A DNA stretch of 9,285 nt from Rhodospirillaceae bacterium (GTDB taxonomy: Bacteria > Pseudomonadota > Alphaproteobacteria > UBA11136): positions 1 to 9,285 of the forward strand of contig JABJES010000029.1 in assembly GCA_018663165.1 (NCBI GenBank), written 5' to 3'. A model generated the notes under the pieces. It was given only the letters and a program-made list of their open reading frames with translations, had not been told where the DNA came from and made no database searches. Position numbers and translations under genes: made by a program. Of the stretch, positions 1 to 7,046 are shown one piece after another. Each line of letters opens with the position of its first letter. Position 1 is the stretch's first letter.

Positions 1-615
1 ACCCTTGAAGATGGTAGCCTCGCCCTTGATGACAGCAATCGGAAAACCCTTCGGTTTATGGCAAAAAAATATTGGGCCGATATCAAACATGGACTGTTCA
101 ACAATTTGCGATTTATTCAGGTGGCGCGCCAAGCCTACGTCAAAGCTAAAACCAAGAGACGACACAAAGACGTCAGCGCAACCGAACAGCTTAATGCCGG
201 ACTCAACCCCGACCTTTATCTCCCTCCTGAAACCCCCGCATGGCAGAACGGGTGGGCGGTAAGCGAAGAAATAATCAGGGAAATGAGCCGCTTATCCAAA
301 AGCCATGGAGCAGAATTCTGGCTCGTCACCCTATCAAATCCGGTTCAGGTTTTCCCCGACAGGACGATGCGGGAAAGGGCCGCCCGCTCAATCGGAACCA
401 TAGACTTGCTCTATCCTGACCGGCGCTTGCGTGAAATGGCAAAAAAGGAAGAAATACCCGTAATAACCCTGGCCGAAACCCTGGGTGAACATGCGCTCGA
501 AAATAACGTTCAACTACACGGGAACGAGGTCATCATCGGCGGGCATTGGAATATACTCGGCCACAAAATTGGTGGCGAAGTCATCGCCAAAAACCTGTGC
601 ACGGCGTTGCAGTAA
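1..615 (+). CDS. SGNH/GDSL hydrolase-like protein, C-terminal part (5' end outside window)
   Basis: The frame is open from base 1 to a TAA at 613-615, giving 204 residues, so this is the 3' part of a longer gene; an ATG at 58 lies inside the open frame and is probably not the true start. A hydrophobic beta-strand segment (EFWLVTLSNPVQVFP) lies mid-fragment. Near the C-terminus, 'GGHWNILGHKIGGEVIAKNLC' resembles the block of SGNH-fold esterases and acetyltransferases that carries the catalytic His (usually DGHxNxxGH or GHWNxxGH), followed by the closing helix. The N-terminal GDS-type nucleophile block is not in the window, so activity cannot be confirmed. Members of this superfamily often sit in exopolysaccharide loci, where they add or remove acyl groups. 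The gene converges on a Wzy_C-family gene 44 bp away, which fits a surface-polysaccharide role (inference). I see no signal peptide because the start is missing. Family call moderate, function unproven. Confidence 0.6.
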   Translation, partial: TLEDGSLALDDSNRKTLRFMAKKYWADIKHGLFNNLRFIQVARQAYVKAKTKRRHKDVSATEQLNAGLNPDLYLPPETPAWQNGWAVSEEIIREMSRLSKSHGAEFWLVTLSNPVQVFPDRTMRERAARSIGTIDLLYPDRRLREMAKKEEIPVITLAETLGEHALENNVQLHGNEVIIGGHWNILGHKIGGEVIAKNLCTALQ

Positions 616-659
616 AGTTGAGCACGCGGCAGACCGGAAAGCGGTAGGAACTACAGACC
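616..659. other. Convergent intergenic gap
   Basis: This 44-bp gap separates two convergent genes. It holds a small hairpin, ACCG/CGGT around a GAAAG loop, but no T-run on either strand. I therefore cannot call an intrinsic terminator for either gene. Confidence 0.4.
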
Positions 660-1934
660 TTAGGCCTTGCGAGCCGCGAGGAAAAATGTCGCCGCCCCAA
701 GCCAACCTGTCGCCAACCACCAGTTCTGCCAAATCCCAAAACTGATCGACGCAATAGAAATAAACGTGACAAGCATTGCACCGCCCGCAGCAAGAACAAG
801 GCGATCCTGCTGGTATGAAAGAAGCATGCGGTAGAGCCCAAATATCATCCCGAGAAGACAGAGAATTCCGACAAGTCCGAGTTCGAGCCATATCTGCATC
901 ACGGCGTTATGGGGATGCAGCGGCAACAATCCGCTCGTATAGGGTATTTCCACATGCTCTGCCATCAATCTGGCGACATAGTTACCGCCGATCCATCGTG
1001 ACGAATCAAAGCCATGTCCGATGATTGGCGCATCAGCCGTTAAGTCGGAAACAAAGCTCCAGATGGCGAGGCGATGCTCCTGGGGCTCTGGAAGGTGAAC
1101 CCCCATTTCCTGCAAGGCGGCAGGGTTAACCACATACAAAGAAATAACCGGCGCAGAGACGGCAATCAGGGCAAACCCTCCAAGGATCAACGTCAGAGCC
1201 CAGCGGCGAAAAACGTAAATAAATGCAAACGAGACGGAGCCAATCATCAAGGCAAGCTGGCTGGCAAGGAATGTTAATTCCTTACAAAGAAAATAGGCCG
1301 TCCCCACTGCCAATAGAGGCAGCAAAATTTTAAAAAATTGCCGTGTCATGTGACGAGCCAGGATGACGGCAACCGGCCAGATTATTACGGCCAGAATTGC
1401 CGTGCCGCGGGAAACTGGTTCCATGCCAAAAATAGGCCTGCCTTTGAGCAGAGAAGAAACCGCCCCGTCAGTCATGATTTCTCCGGCAAACAGACCGAGA
1501 ATTATAAGACCTGCAAAGGCCAATACCCTTCGCGCCACTGAAAGCTGGTCTTCGTCGAGGCGTGAAATGATGACAAGAATGGAAAAGCCGAGAAGGAAAA
1601 GCAGAGTTATCCTCACCCAGGCAAAGAGCGAGCCCATAAATTCCGGTGCCCAGAAAACCGTAACAAAACTCCAGCCGACAAGCGCGGCAAGAAAGAGACC
1701 GAAAGGTGTCCTGATCAGATTATAAACCCGAGGAACTGAAAGCGGCAAAGGCTCAAGATTCAAAAAAGCGATTGCCAGAAGCACCACTGTCCCGTTGCTG
1801 GCATATGGGGCAACAACAACCAACCCCGCAAGAGCGACAAGCAGAAAGACCGGGTGATGACGCCAGTTGAAAAACTCTATTTTCTTTTGAGAAGGTTGAA
1901 CAGCAGGTGTCACTACGTTTTCTTTCCTGTCCAT
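660..1934 (-). CDS. O-antigen ligase/polymerase family membrane protein (Wzy_C), downstream paralogue
   Basis: This is a 424-residue protein made almost entirely of hydrophobic segments, about ten or more predicted by eye, so an inner-membrane polytopic protein. The family signature is a large periplasmic-loop region: 'EHRLAIW' (286-292), 'GHGFDSSR' (306-313) and 'SGLLPLHPHN' (334-343), followed by 'QIWLELGLVG' (347-356). The HPHN...ExGxxG pattern is that of the Wzy_C domain of WaaL O-antigen ligases, Wzy polymerases and ExoQ-like proteins, which transfer or polymerise undecaprenyl-linked glycans on the periplasmic face. Which reaction it performs cannot be decided from sequence. It is homologous to the gene just upstream. 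Its ATG (1934-1932) lies inside that gene's last codons, and the only Shine-Dalgarno candidate, AGGA, is just 2 nt from the ATG, so translation is probably coupled to the upstream gene. No alternative start fits better. Confidence 0.82.
   Translation of the reverse strand: MDRKENVVTPAVQPSQKKIEFFNWRHHPVFLLVALAGLVVVAPYASNGTVVLLAIAFLNLEPLPLSVPRVYNLIRTPFGLFLAALVGWSFVTVFWAPEFMGSLFAWVRITLLFLLGFSILVIISRLDEDQLSVARRVLAFAGLIILGLFAGEIMTDGAVSSLLKGRPIFGMEPVSRGTAILAVIIWPVAVILARHMTRQFFKILLPLLAVGTAYFLCKELTFLASQLALMIGSVSFAFIYVFRRWALTLILGGFALIAVSAPVISLYVVNPAALQEMGVHLPEPQEHRLAIWSFVSDLTADAPIIGHGFDSSRWIGGNYVARLMAEHVEIPYTSGLLPLHPHNAVMQIWLELGLVGILCLLGMIFGLYRMLLSYQQDRLVLAAGGAMLVTFISIASISFGIWQNWWLATGWLGAATFFLAARKA
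1913..1934 (-). other. 22-bp overlap of the two Wzy_C reading frames
   Basis: The last codons of the upstream paralogue, which end in TAG at 1915-1913, contain the ATG of the downstream paralogue at 1934-1932 in another frame. The overlap length is read directly. Together with the poorly spaced ribosome binding site of the second gene, it suggests translational coupling (inference). Confidence 0.85.
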
Positions 1935-3154
1935 ATTCCTATTTCAATATTTCGGCGCAAAAGAGTAATAGCACACATACCCAGCCATGCCGCAGCCAGC
2001 CACCAGCTTTGCCACACCCCGAAACTGACCGTGGAGACGACCAGAAAAGCAGTAAAAACAGAACCCGCCACACAACCGAGAAAAACGTTCTCCATCAACC
2101 AGATTTCACGCAAAAGAGCTGTTATCAGGGCCAGGAACAAGCATATCCCGACGAAACCCAGTTCCAACCAGATTTGAAGAATCGAGTTATGGGGGTGAAG
2201 TGGTAAAAGGCCACTGACATAAGGCAGGGGCAACCCACTCTCTTTATAAGAACGAGCTTCTTCTTCTCCAAGATACCGTGATGAATCAAACCCGTAACCG
2301 ATGAGAGGACGTTCAATAATTTTTTTGGACGCAAATTGCCAGATTGCCAAACGATGCTCATAGTTGGATTGCAGTTCCACCCCATAGTTCTGAACCGTCT
2401 CTGGATTGGCTATATTGAGGGAGATATAGGGTGCAGCAAAAATGTAGAACCCGATCAGGCAGCCGATAACAACAAGCGTAATTCGACGGTTAATGTAAAA
2501 GGCGGCAAAGCCTGCGAATGCAGCAGCAATGGCAAAAACCGCCGCCGCCATCTGCAAAAACCAACTCACCACAAACGCTAGAGCAAGATAGATCAGACCC
2601 GGCACGGTATGTCTTACCCGCAAAAACAGGAGAATAAAAACAGGCCAAATGAGCAAGGCGAGAACCGCCGTGCCGCGGGCAACCGGATTAAGCTCACGTA
2701 TGGGATGTCCGATAAGTGCACGGGCAATCATTCCATCAGTAGCAAGTTCGAGAATATAAAAACCAAGCATGCAGCCTGTAGCAAAGATGAGAATGTTTCC
2801 GGCCTTCCTTGCCTGTTTTTCATTAAACTCACCGACAACATCAAGGGCAATAAATCCCAACGCCAATATACAGATCAGTTTGGCCACCCTGGAAAGAGAC
2901 TGGCCGGGATCGGGGGCCCAAAAAACAGAGATCAGACACCAGACCATAAAGGCACATAACACCAGCCCGACAGGGGAACGAATTCGGGCAACAAGGCGTG
3001 GGAAAAAAATCGATGGTTGTGACAAGCCGAGGGCAAAAAGGGCGAGAAGAATGACAGTGCCGTTCACCGCATAGACAGGCACCACCGCCAATCCCGCCAG
3101 ACCAAGAAAGGGCAGCGCCATTCGCATCGAATTCAGGCGTTCAAGAAAACCCAT
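1913..3154 (-). CDS. O-antigen ligase/polymerase family membrane protein (Wzy_C), upstream paralogue
   Basis: This is a 413-residue polytopic membrane protein. Hydrophobic segments run from about residue 13 to the end, interrupted by a periplasmic-type loop at roughly 250-320. Family motifs are 'EHRLAIW' (266-272), 'GYGFDSSR' (286-293), 'SGLLPLHPHN' (314-323) and 'QIWLELGFVG' (327-336), the Wzy_C signature of WaaL, Wzy and ExoQ proteins. It shares these blocks and the N-terminal 'NGTV.LLA' and 'SVFWAP' segments with the downstream gene, so the two are tandem paralogues. Its stop (1915-1913) lies 22 bp inside the downstream gene. The start at 3154 has AGGAG at 3172-3168, 13 nt away, an unusually long spacing; the next Met (codon 10) has no better site. 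A TTGACA promoter lies about 80 bp upstream. It probably acts on lipid-linked glycans; substrate and ligase-versus-polymerase activity are unknown. Confidence 0.83.
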   Translation of the reverse strand: MGFLERLNSMRMALPFLGLAGLAVVPVYAVNGTVILLALFALGLSQPSIFFPRLVARIRSPVGLVLCAFMVWCLISVFWAPDPGQSLSRVAKLICILALGFIALDVVGEFNEKQARKAGNILIFATGCMLGFYILELATDGMIARALIGHPIRELNPVARGTAVLALLIWPVFILLFLRVRHTVPGLIYLALAFVVSWFLQMAAAVFAIAAAFAGFAAFYINRRITLVVIGCLIGFYIFAAPYISLNIANPETVQNYGVELQSNYEHRLAIWQFASKKIIERPLIGYGFDSSRYLGEEEARSYKESGLPLPYVSGLLPLHPHNSILQIWLELGFVGICLFLALITALLREIWLMENVFLGCVAGSVFTAFLVVSTVSFGVWQSWWLAAAWLGMCAITLLRRNIEIGIWTGKKT

Positions 3155-3232
3155 GATGAAAGAGACTCTCCTGCATAGCGCATTGGTTTTTCGGCAATAA
3201 AAGAAACACGAGGAAACAAAGCAAGGCTGAGA

Positions 3233-3261
3233 TTGATATGATCTTGTCCCGATTCTGTCAA
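3233..3261 (-). promoter_or_regulatory. Predicted sigma-70-type promoter for the Wzy_C gene pair
   Basis: On the minus strand there is an exact TTGACA (-35, 3261-3256), a 17-bp spacer and TATCAA (-10, 3238-3233; 4 of 6 to consensus). It lies in the 146-bp gap after prfB and would give a leader of about 70 nt before the ATG at 3154. This suggests that the paralogue pair is a separate transcription unit from prfB. Based on consensus only. Confidence 0.5.
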
Positions 3262-3300
3262 TCCGGATGAAAAACGGAAAATTGGACCTGATCAGACCAG

Positions 3301-4432
3301 CTAACCCGCCGCGACCACCTCATCACCTTTATCATTCTTTAGTTGACTGGCCAGGGTCGCTTCAAGAAATTCATCGATCTCACCGTCAAGCACAGCCTGG
3401 GCATTCCCGGTCTCGACGCCAGTCCGGAGGTCTTTGACCATCTGATAGGGGTGAAGCACATAAGAACGAATCTGATGTCCCCATCCGATGTCGGTTTTTG
3501 AACTGCGGTCCGCCTGGGCCGCCTCTTCCCGCTTTTGCAACTCTAACTCATAAAGACGCGCCCGCAGCATATCCATTGCCGCCGACCGGTTTCTGTGTTG
3601 TGACCGACTATTCTGGCACTGGACGACAATGCCGGTGGGAATATGAGTTAGACGAACCGCACTGTCCGTTTTGTTGACATGCTGTCCTCCCGCACCCGAG
3701 GCGCGATATGTATCGACACGCATATCCTTGTCGAGGATTTCAACATCGATCGAGTCGTCAATAACCGGAAAGACCCCGACCGAAGCAAAACTGGTATGGC
3801 GACGGGATGCCGAATCATAAGGAGATATCCGCACCAGCCGATGCACCCCGGATTCCGTTTTTAGCCAGCCATAAGCATTAACCCCGGTGACTTTGATTGT
3901 CGCCGATTTCAGCCCCGCCTCTTCCCCCGCACTTTCCTCTATCCACTCGATTTTATAATCGTGGTCCTCGGCCCAGCGTAAATACATGCGCAAAATCATC
4001 TCGGCCCAATCCTGGGCCTCTGTTCCACCCGCTCCGGCATGAACTTCCAAATAACAGTCGTTGCCATCGGCCTCACCGGAAAGAAGGCTCTCAAGCTGCT
4101 TCTTGGCTGCCCGGCTGCGAAGATCAAGAAGGGATTCTTCCGCCTCGGCTTCGATCGCGTCATCACCTTCTTCAGCAGCCATAACCAACAGTTCACAAGT
4201 ATCGTTCAGCTCGCTCTCAAGCTCGCTAAAGCCTTTAATGGACGATTCAAGTTGGGTACGCTCGCGCATTACTTTCTGGGCCTTGACGGAATCCTCCCAG
4301 AGGTCGGGCTTTTCGGCCAGAACGTTCAGTTCATCAAGTCTTTTGACTGCCTTGTCCCAGTCAAAGATGCCTCCTCAGCAGTTCCAAAGACTGCCTGATT
4401 TCTTCAACCACCGTTTCGAGTTCGGCGCGCAT
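3301..4432 (-). CDS. prfB: Peptide chain release factor 2 (RF2), made by +1 programmed frameshift
   Basis: RF2 recognises UGA and UAA in the ribosomal A site and triggers hydrolysis of peptidyl-tRNA. The ATG at 4432-4430 has AGGAGG at 4442-4437. The first frame reads 23 codons and meets an in-frame TGA at 4363-4361; skipping one base there continues with 'DWDKAVKRLDEL' to a TAG at 3303-3301. The joined protein is 376 residues, normal for RF2. In joined numbering, the stop-recognition tripeptide is SPY at 203-205 (SPF in E. coli; I believe SPY is common in alphaproteobacteria) and the peptidyl-transfer motif GGQ is at 248-250 inside 'SGAGGQHVNK'. The helical, charged N-terminal domain is followed by 'HAGAGGTEAQDW', typical of the family. 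Calling only the 322-residue ORF from the internal ATG at 4269 would lose the first 54 residues. The gene follows mrcA by 60 bp, with a possible terminator between them. Confidence 0.96.
4361..4375 (-). promoter_or_regulatory. prfB +1 programmed frameshift signal
   Basis: On the minus strand the order is AGGAGG (4375-4370), CAT, then CTT TGA C. The internal Shine-Dalgarno-like element sits 3 nt before the slippery CTT codon and the in-frame UGA, the same geometry as the E. coli prfB site. When RF2 is scarce the ribosome pauses at UGA, slips +1 on CUU and makes full-length RF2; when RF2 is plentiful it terminates after 23 residues. The element is seen directly; the autoregulation is established for the family. 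Confidence 0.95.
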
Positions 4433-4469
4433 AAAACCTCCTGGTAAACAATGAAAAAGTAAGCTTGAG

Positions 4470-4492
4470 AAAAAGCACCCGCCCGATGGGTG
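4470..4492 (-). terminator. Possible intrinsic terminator after mrcA
   Basis: Directly after the mrcA stop, the minus strand has CACCC (4492-4488), a 7-nt loop, GGGTG (4480-4476), then C and five T (4474-4470). The stem is short, so termination may be partial; it would separate mrcA from prfB transcription at least in part. Confidence 0.42.
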
Positions 4493-6925
4493 TTAATATA
4501 GTCCTCCAGGACCAGCAACTGTAGTGCCTTGATAGGCGCCGGGCAGATTTCCACCGATGACCTCTCCACGCCCGCTCGGTTCGGTCCCCGGCTTGAAAGC
4601 CTCGAGAATAACCCGCTTATCTCCCGGTCGGGCCGGTAAGCCGGTTTCTGCATTGACCCGGACCAGCCGGACGCCTTGGGGAACGCGAAAAGGAATCCCC
4701 GGCTTTTCAGAAAGAGCCTCGGCCATAAAGTCGCGGAAAATCGGAGCGGCAACGCTAGAGCCGGTTTCTCGCCCAAGAGTCTGCGGCTGATCAAACCCGA
4801 CATAGACCCCGACGGCAAGATCTGGAGAAAAGCCCACAAACCAGGTGTCAAAACCGTTATTCGTCGTCCCGGTCTTGCCGGCAAGGGGTTTACCCACCGC
4901 CTTTATCCGTCGCCCGGTGCCACGTTCAACAACCCCTTGAAGCATACTGACGACCTGATAGGCGCTGGCAGGGTTGACCACCTGTTGCCGGGTGTCGGGA
5001 AGAACCGGCACGGGTTTATCAACCTTCCAGAACTGATTGCGGCAGCCTTCACAGGGGCGATCATCCTGGCGCCAGATGGTGCGCCCATGGCGGTCTTGCA
5101 CACGGTCGATAAAGGTGGGAACGATCTTTTTACCGCCATTAACCAACATGCTGTAGCCGGTCGTAATGTCGAGCAGGGTTGTTTCGCCAGCGCCCAGCGC
5201 CATCGAGAGCTGGTTGGGAAGGTTATCAACGATGCCGAGCCGGGCGGCCGTCTCGATCACTTTTTCCATGCCAATCGTCTGGGCAAGCCGCACCGTCATC
5301 AGATTTCGCGACTTCTCAATCCCCAAGCGCATCGGACTGGGGCCGTAAAATTTCTTGGTATAGTTGGCCGGCTTCCATTTCGGCAGACCCGGCCCCTGAT
5401 CAATAACAAACGGCGCGTCGAGAATTAGCGAGGAGGGCGTAAAACCGGCGTCCAGCGCGGCGAGATAGACGAAAGGCTTGAAGGCTGAGCCCGGCTGACG
5501 CTTGGCCTGAGTAACCCTGTTGAACTCGCTCATAGCGTAGTCATACCCCCCCGACATTGCCAGCACGCGACCGGTATGAGGGTCGAGGGCCACCAGCCCG
5601 CCACTAATCTTGGGGATTTGCCCCAAGGCATAGGTATTCACTGGATAGGCGATAGGTGCCTTGTCCTTAGGCGTGTAGCTGGCGACAGGCTCAACTGCAA
5701 TGATGTCGCCGATGGCGACGACATCACCAGAGCGTTTGACTGCAGCACCGCGCTTGGCGTTTTTGAGCGCTTTTCGCGCCCACTTCATCTCACGCAGGGG
5801 AAGATGACCGATCGGGCCATTGGCAAAACCGATATCCACCCCCTTGTCATCAACGGCGAGAACCAACCCCAGACGCAGGTCGAGAAGGCCCGGCGGTGGA
5901 GAAATCGCCGCAATCTGTCTTTGCCAATCGGCACCCGGCTCTATATGGGCGAGCGGGCCGCGCCAACCATGACGACGGTCATAGTTGATCAGTCCATTGC
6001 GCAGAATTCGGTCTGCAATTTCCTGCAATTTCGACGCAAGGGAGGTGCGGACCGAAAGCCCACCTTCATAAAGGCCATTGGTGCCATACTTTTTCATCAG
6101 CTTACGCCGCACTTCCTCAAGAAAGTATTCGGCTTTGACAAGCGCAAGGTCTTCACGCTGACGCACCAGAAGTGGCAGCGCCTTGGCTTCCAGAGCGGCA
6201 CCGGAACTGATGAAACCATCTTCCAGCATTCGGCCTATAACCCAGTTTCGTCGTGCCATCGCTGCGCTATATTTGAGCACCGGGTGGTAGTTATTGGGTG
6301 CCTTGGGCAAAGCGGCAAGATAGGCCGCCTCAGTCAGGGTCAGCTCGCCCAGGGATTTATTGAAATAATTGAGTGCCGCCGCCGCCACGCCGTAAGAACC
6401 AAACCCAAGATAAATCTCGTTAAGATAAAGCTCGAGAATCCTCTCCTTAGTAAAAGCGCGTTCAATACGAAAGGCAAGGATCGCTTCCTTCACCTTACGA
6501 TCAATGGACACCTCGTTGGTGAGGAGGAAATTCTTAGCGACCTGCTGGGTAATGGTTGAGGCTCCGGTGGGACGGCGGTTCGTGCCGAGATTAGCGAGAT
6601 TGGTCACCACAGCCCGCATGACGCCGAAAAAATCAATGCCGGGATGTTCAAAGAAAGTTTTGTCCTCGGCAGATAGAAACGCCTTAATGACACGCTTGGG
6701 CATGGCCTTAACCGGCACGAAGATTCTTTTTTCAAGGGCGTATTCGGCGATCAGCCGGCCATCTCCGGCGTGAACTCTGGTCACCGTCGGCGGCTCGTAA
6801 TCGGCGAGCTGAGTGTAATCAGGCAGGTCGCGGCCATAGTGATAAAGCACGTATATACCGCCACCCAGACCGGCAAACCCGAGCAGAAAAACAAGACTGA
6901 ACAGATATGAGAGGACTTTTAGCAT
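4493..6925 (-). CDS. mrcA: Class A penicillin-binding protein 1A (glycosyltransferase/transpeptidase)
   Basis: This 810-residue bifunctional enzyme polymerises lipid II into glycan strands and cross-links their peptides in the periplasm. A single N-terminal membrane anchor (about residues 5-29) follows a very short cytoplasmic tail. The GT51 domain shows 'EDKTFFEH' (87-94, catalytic Glu), 'GASTITQQ' (121-128), 'RKVKEAI' (143-149) and 'ELYLNEIYLG' (165-174). A region around 325-425 fits the OB-like insert of PBP1A. The transpeptidase domain has the SxxK nucleophile motif 'SAFK' (480-483), 'SRN' (539-541) and 'KTGTT' (684-688). All catalytic motifs are intact and the length is usual. A CxxC pair (C625, C628), as I recall it in alphaproteobacterial PBP1A, lies between SRN and KTG. 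The start has GGAAAG at 6933-6928. It lies 121 bp after amiC, probably in one transcript, and is followed by a possible terminator. The symbol ponA is also used. Confidence 0.97.
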   Translation of the reverse strand: MLKVLSYLFSLVFLLGFAGLGGGIYVLYHYGRDLPDYTQLADYEPPTVTRVHAGDGRLIAEYALEKRIFVPVKAMPKRVIKAFLSAEDKTFFEHPGIDFFGVMRAVVTNLANLGTNRRPTGASTITQQVAKNFLLTNEVSIDRKVKEAILAFRIERAFTKERILELYLNEIYLGFGSYGVAAAALNYFNKSLGELTLTEAAYLAALPKAPNNYHPVLKYSAAMARRNWVIGRMLEDGFISSGAALEAKALPLLVRQREDLALVKAEYFLEEVRRKLMKKYGTNGLYEGGLSVRTSLASKLQEIADRILRNGLINYDRRHGWRGPLAHIEPGADWQRQIAAISPPPGLLDLRLGLVLAVDDKGVDIGFANGPIGHLPLREMKWARKALKNAKRGAAVKRSGDVVAIGDIIAVEPVASYTPKDKAPIAYPVNTYALGQIPKISGGLVALDPHTGRVLAMSGGYDYAMSEFNRVTQAKRQPGSAFKPFVYLAALDAGFTPSSLILDAPFVIDQGPGLPKWKPANYTKKFYGPSPMRLGIEKSRNLMTVRLAQTIGMEKVIETAARLGIVDNLPNQLSMALGAGETTLLDITTGYSMLVNGGKKIVPTFIDRVQDRHGRTIWRQDDRPCEGCRNQFWKVDKPVPVLPDTRQQVVNPASAYQVVSMLQGVVERGTGRRIKAVGKPLAGKTGTTNNGFDTWFVGFSPDLAVGVYVGFDQPQTLGRETGSSVAAPIFRDFMAEALSEKPGIPFRVPQGVRLVRVNAETGLPARPGDKRVILEAFKPGTEPSGRGEVIGGNLPGAYQGTTVAGPGGLY

Positions 6926-6968
6926 TTCTTTCCAATTTGCCCGTCATTGCGGGTCGCCCAACACCCTC

Positions 6969-6989
6969 GAGAGAACCCCATGGTTCCTC
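6969..6989 (-). repeat. Hairpin in the amiC-mrcA gap
   Basis: The minus-strand transcript can fold GAG-GAACC, an AUGG loop, then GGUUC-U-CUC: eight base pairs with one bulged base. It lies about 45 nt before the mrcA start and has no T-tract, so it is more likely a leader or processing structure than a terminator (inference). Confidence 0.4.
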
Positions 6990-7013
6990 ACGAAAGCCTG
7001 ACGCAGAACTATT

Positions 7014-7043
7014 CAAGCCTGAGCTTGTGGCCAGATTATGGCC
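7014..7043 (-). repeat. Two back-to-back small hairpins just after amiC
   Basis: Immediately after the amiC stop, the minus strand carries GGCCA-TAATC-TGGCC (7043-7029) and then CAAGC-TCAG-GCTTG (7027-7014). Each has a perfect 5-bp stem, and one base separates them. No T-run follows, so they are not typical intrinsic terminators; they could protect or process the amiC 3' end. Confidence 0.4.
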
Positions 7044-7046
7044 GGG

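Noticed and set aside
3277..3300. Possible prfB terminator around the CTGATCAG palindrome followed by ATTTT
   Set aside because: The palindrome has no loop, the flanking pairs are interrupted by mismatches, and the T-run is only four bases.
4361..4363. Premature TGA suggesting that prfB is a pseudogene
   Set aside because: The stop is part of the classic RF2 frameshift signal, and the downstream frame is intact to the normal C-terminus.
4375..4884. Minus-strand open frame of 169 codons overlapping the 3' end of mrcA and the 5' end of prfB
   Set aside because: It is out of frame with both real genes, and its translation is Arg/Pro/Ser-rich shadow sequence.
4676..5428. Plus-strand open frame of 250 codons antisense to mrcA
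   Set aside because: It is a shadow of the transpeptidase domain coding sequence, with no motif and no ribosome binding site.
5576..6559. Long plus-strand open frame (327 codons) antisense to mrcA
   Set aside because: It lies entirely inside a gene with all PBP1A motifs intact. The translation has no recognisable domain and reads like a complementary-strand shadow.
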